Source of the DNA: Bacteroidales bacterium
Lineage (GTDB): Bacteria; Bacteroidota; Bacteroidia; Bacteroidales; JALTDM01
DNA length: 8,071 nt
Assembly (NCBI GenBank): GCA_027073875.1
Contig: JALTEO010000209.1
Location: 1-8,071 of the forward strand
Direction of reading: 5' to 3'
Shown here: in pieces, positions 7,741-8,071 of the stretch
Numbering within the stretch: the first letter of the stretch is position 1
How the letters are laid out: each line of letters opens with the position of its first letter
The notes under the pieces: generated by a model
The model's input: only the letters and a program-made list of their open reading frames with translations
The model's database searches: none
Told to the model about the DNA's origin: nothing
Made by a program: the position numbers and the translations under genes

Positions 7741-7748
7741 CAAAAATA
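7741..7748 (-). promoter_or_regulatory. rfbB: Candidate Bacteroidota -7 promoter box for rfbB
   Basis: On the minus strand these bases read TATTTTTG, a perfect match to the TAnnTTTG consensus used by the Bacteroidota primary sigma factor. Transcription would begin a few bases further on, leaving a leader of roughly 15 bases before the rfbB ATG. The matching -33 TTTG is weak: only TTTTAG is seen, at about 7771-7776 and roughly 21 bases upstream. In AT-rich DNA such a match can arise by chance. Confidence 0.4.
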
Positions 7749-7823
7749 TAATAAACTGTGTGAATATTGCTAAAATGTTTTCAATTATTTTCAACAATGG
7801 GAGACAAAACAACAATTAACCCG

Positions 7824-7874
7824 CTTTATTCATACAAGAATGTAATGAATTGTATGAATGTACGATGAATAAAG
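7824..7874. repeat. Overlapping inverted repeats with two alternative pairings
   Basis: One left arm can pair with either of two right arms. ATTCATACAA at 7828-7837 is the perfect reverse complement of TTGTATGAAT at 7850-7859 (10 pairs, 12-base loop). CTTTATTCAT at 7824-7833 is the perfect reverse complement of ATGAATAAAG at 7865-7874 (10 pairs). The two left arms share 6 bases, so the two full stems compete. It lies about 75 bases upstream of the promoter candidate and could be an operator or part of a longer leader RNA. Confidence 0.6.
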
Positions 7875-7901
7875 GGAGAGCAAAACGGAAAATCCCAATC
7901 T

Positions 7902-7953
7902 AGAAATACCCAAATTTGGGGTTTTGTAAAATTCCAAATTTGTTGGTATTTCT
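7902..7953. repeat. Long hairpin-forming inverted repeat upstream of rfbB
   Basis: The left arm (7902-7919) is AGAAATACC followed by CAAATTTGG. The right arm (7934-7953) is CCAAATTTG, a TT bulge, then GGTATTTCT. The two 9-base blocks pair perfectly, and the 14-base loop can zip partly further. Neither strand has a T-run directly after the stem, so it is not a classic terminator. It sits in a wider symmetric region: CGGAAAAT (7886-7893) and ATTTTCCG (7975-7982) flank it and are also reverse complements. Confidence 0.65.
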
Positions 7954-7961
7954 TAATAGTA

Positions 7962-7980
7962 GAAAATTCCGTGAATTTTC
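7962..7980. repeat. Short perfect inverted repeat
   Basis: GAAAATTC (7962-7969) and GAATTTTC (7973-7980) are perfect reverse complements around the 3-base centre CGT. It overlaps the outer arm of the larger symmetric region around the 7902-7953 hairpin. It may be a binding site for a dimeric protein or simply part of the same palindromic element. Confidence 0.45.
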
Positions 7981-8071
7981 CGAGTTAATTCCTATGGGGT
8001 AAAATGTTCTGAATATATTTTGTGTTTCATTTTTTACTCTTAGCCTTGAAAAAGCGAAATAATATTAACCC

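Larger units (their letters stand above)
7721..8071. other. Non-coding leader region upstream of rfbB
   Basis: No convincing gene is seen on either strand in these 351 bases. The content is AT-rich DNA with a promoter candidate near the rfbB start, the competing inverted repeats at 7824-7874, the hairpin at 7902-7953 and the small palindrome at 7962-7980. The outer 90 bases show nothing I can name. The neighbour beyond the right edge is not visible, so it is unknown whether this is a divergent promoter region or the tail of another gene. Confidence 0.6.

Noticed and set aside
7815..8071. ATTAACCC occurring at 7815-7822 and at the right edge (8064-8071)
   Set aside because: An 8-base direct repeat over 250 bases is close to chance expectation, and nothing between the copies suggests an inserted element.

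Overview
The window looks like chromosomal DNA of a member of the Bacteroidota. The DNA is AT-rich. The start codons lack clear Shine-Dalgarno sequences, and the one promoter candidate matches the Bacteroidota -7 consensus TAnnTTTG. The gene content also fits: an MltD-type lytic transglycosylase with C-terminal LysM, a secreted TM2 protein, and a very large exported protein whose style I associate with this phylum. No species can be named from the sequence alone.

Layout: all four genes lie on the minus strand, so they are read from right to left. Bases 7721-8071 are a non-coding leader with a promoter candidate and two sets of inverted repeats. Then come a dTDP-glucose 4,6-dehydratase (rfbB, 6677-7720), a small exported TM2-domain protein (6301-6690, overlapping the end of rfbB by 14 bases), a giant exported beta-rich protein of about 1513 residues (1757-6298, starting 2 bases after the TM2 stop codon), and a LysM lytic transglycosylase (385-1632). 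Bases 1-384 hold no gene. They carry a cluster of short, divergent, REP-like units in both orientations, one pair of which can form a long hairpin downstream of the last gene.

The spacing suggests one transcript, rfbB to TM2 to giant protein to transglycosylase. Three of the four products carry signal peptides, and the first makes a nucleotide sugar used for surface polysaccharide. A shared role in building the cell envelope is therefore a reasonable inference, but it is not shown. The giant protein is the main unknown. It has an N-terminal mostly helical region, then more than a thousand residues of beta-rich sequence with internal repeats and one stretch reminiscent of LptA/OstA-type strands, and finally a charged tail. 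No mobile element, CRISPR array, tRNA or rRNA gene was seen.
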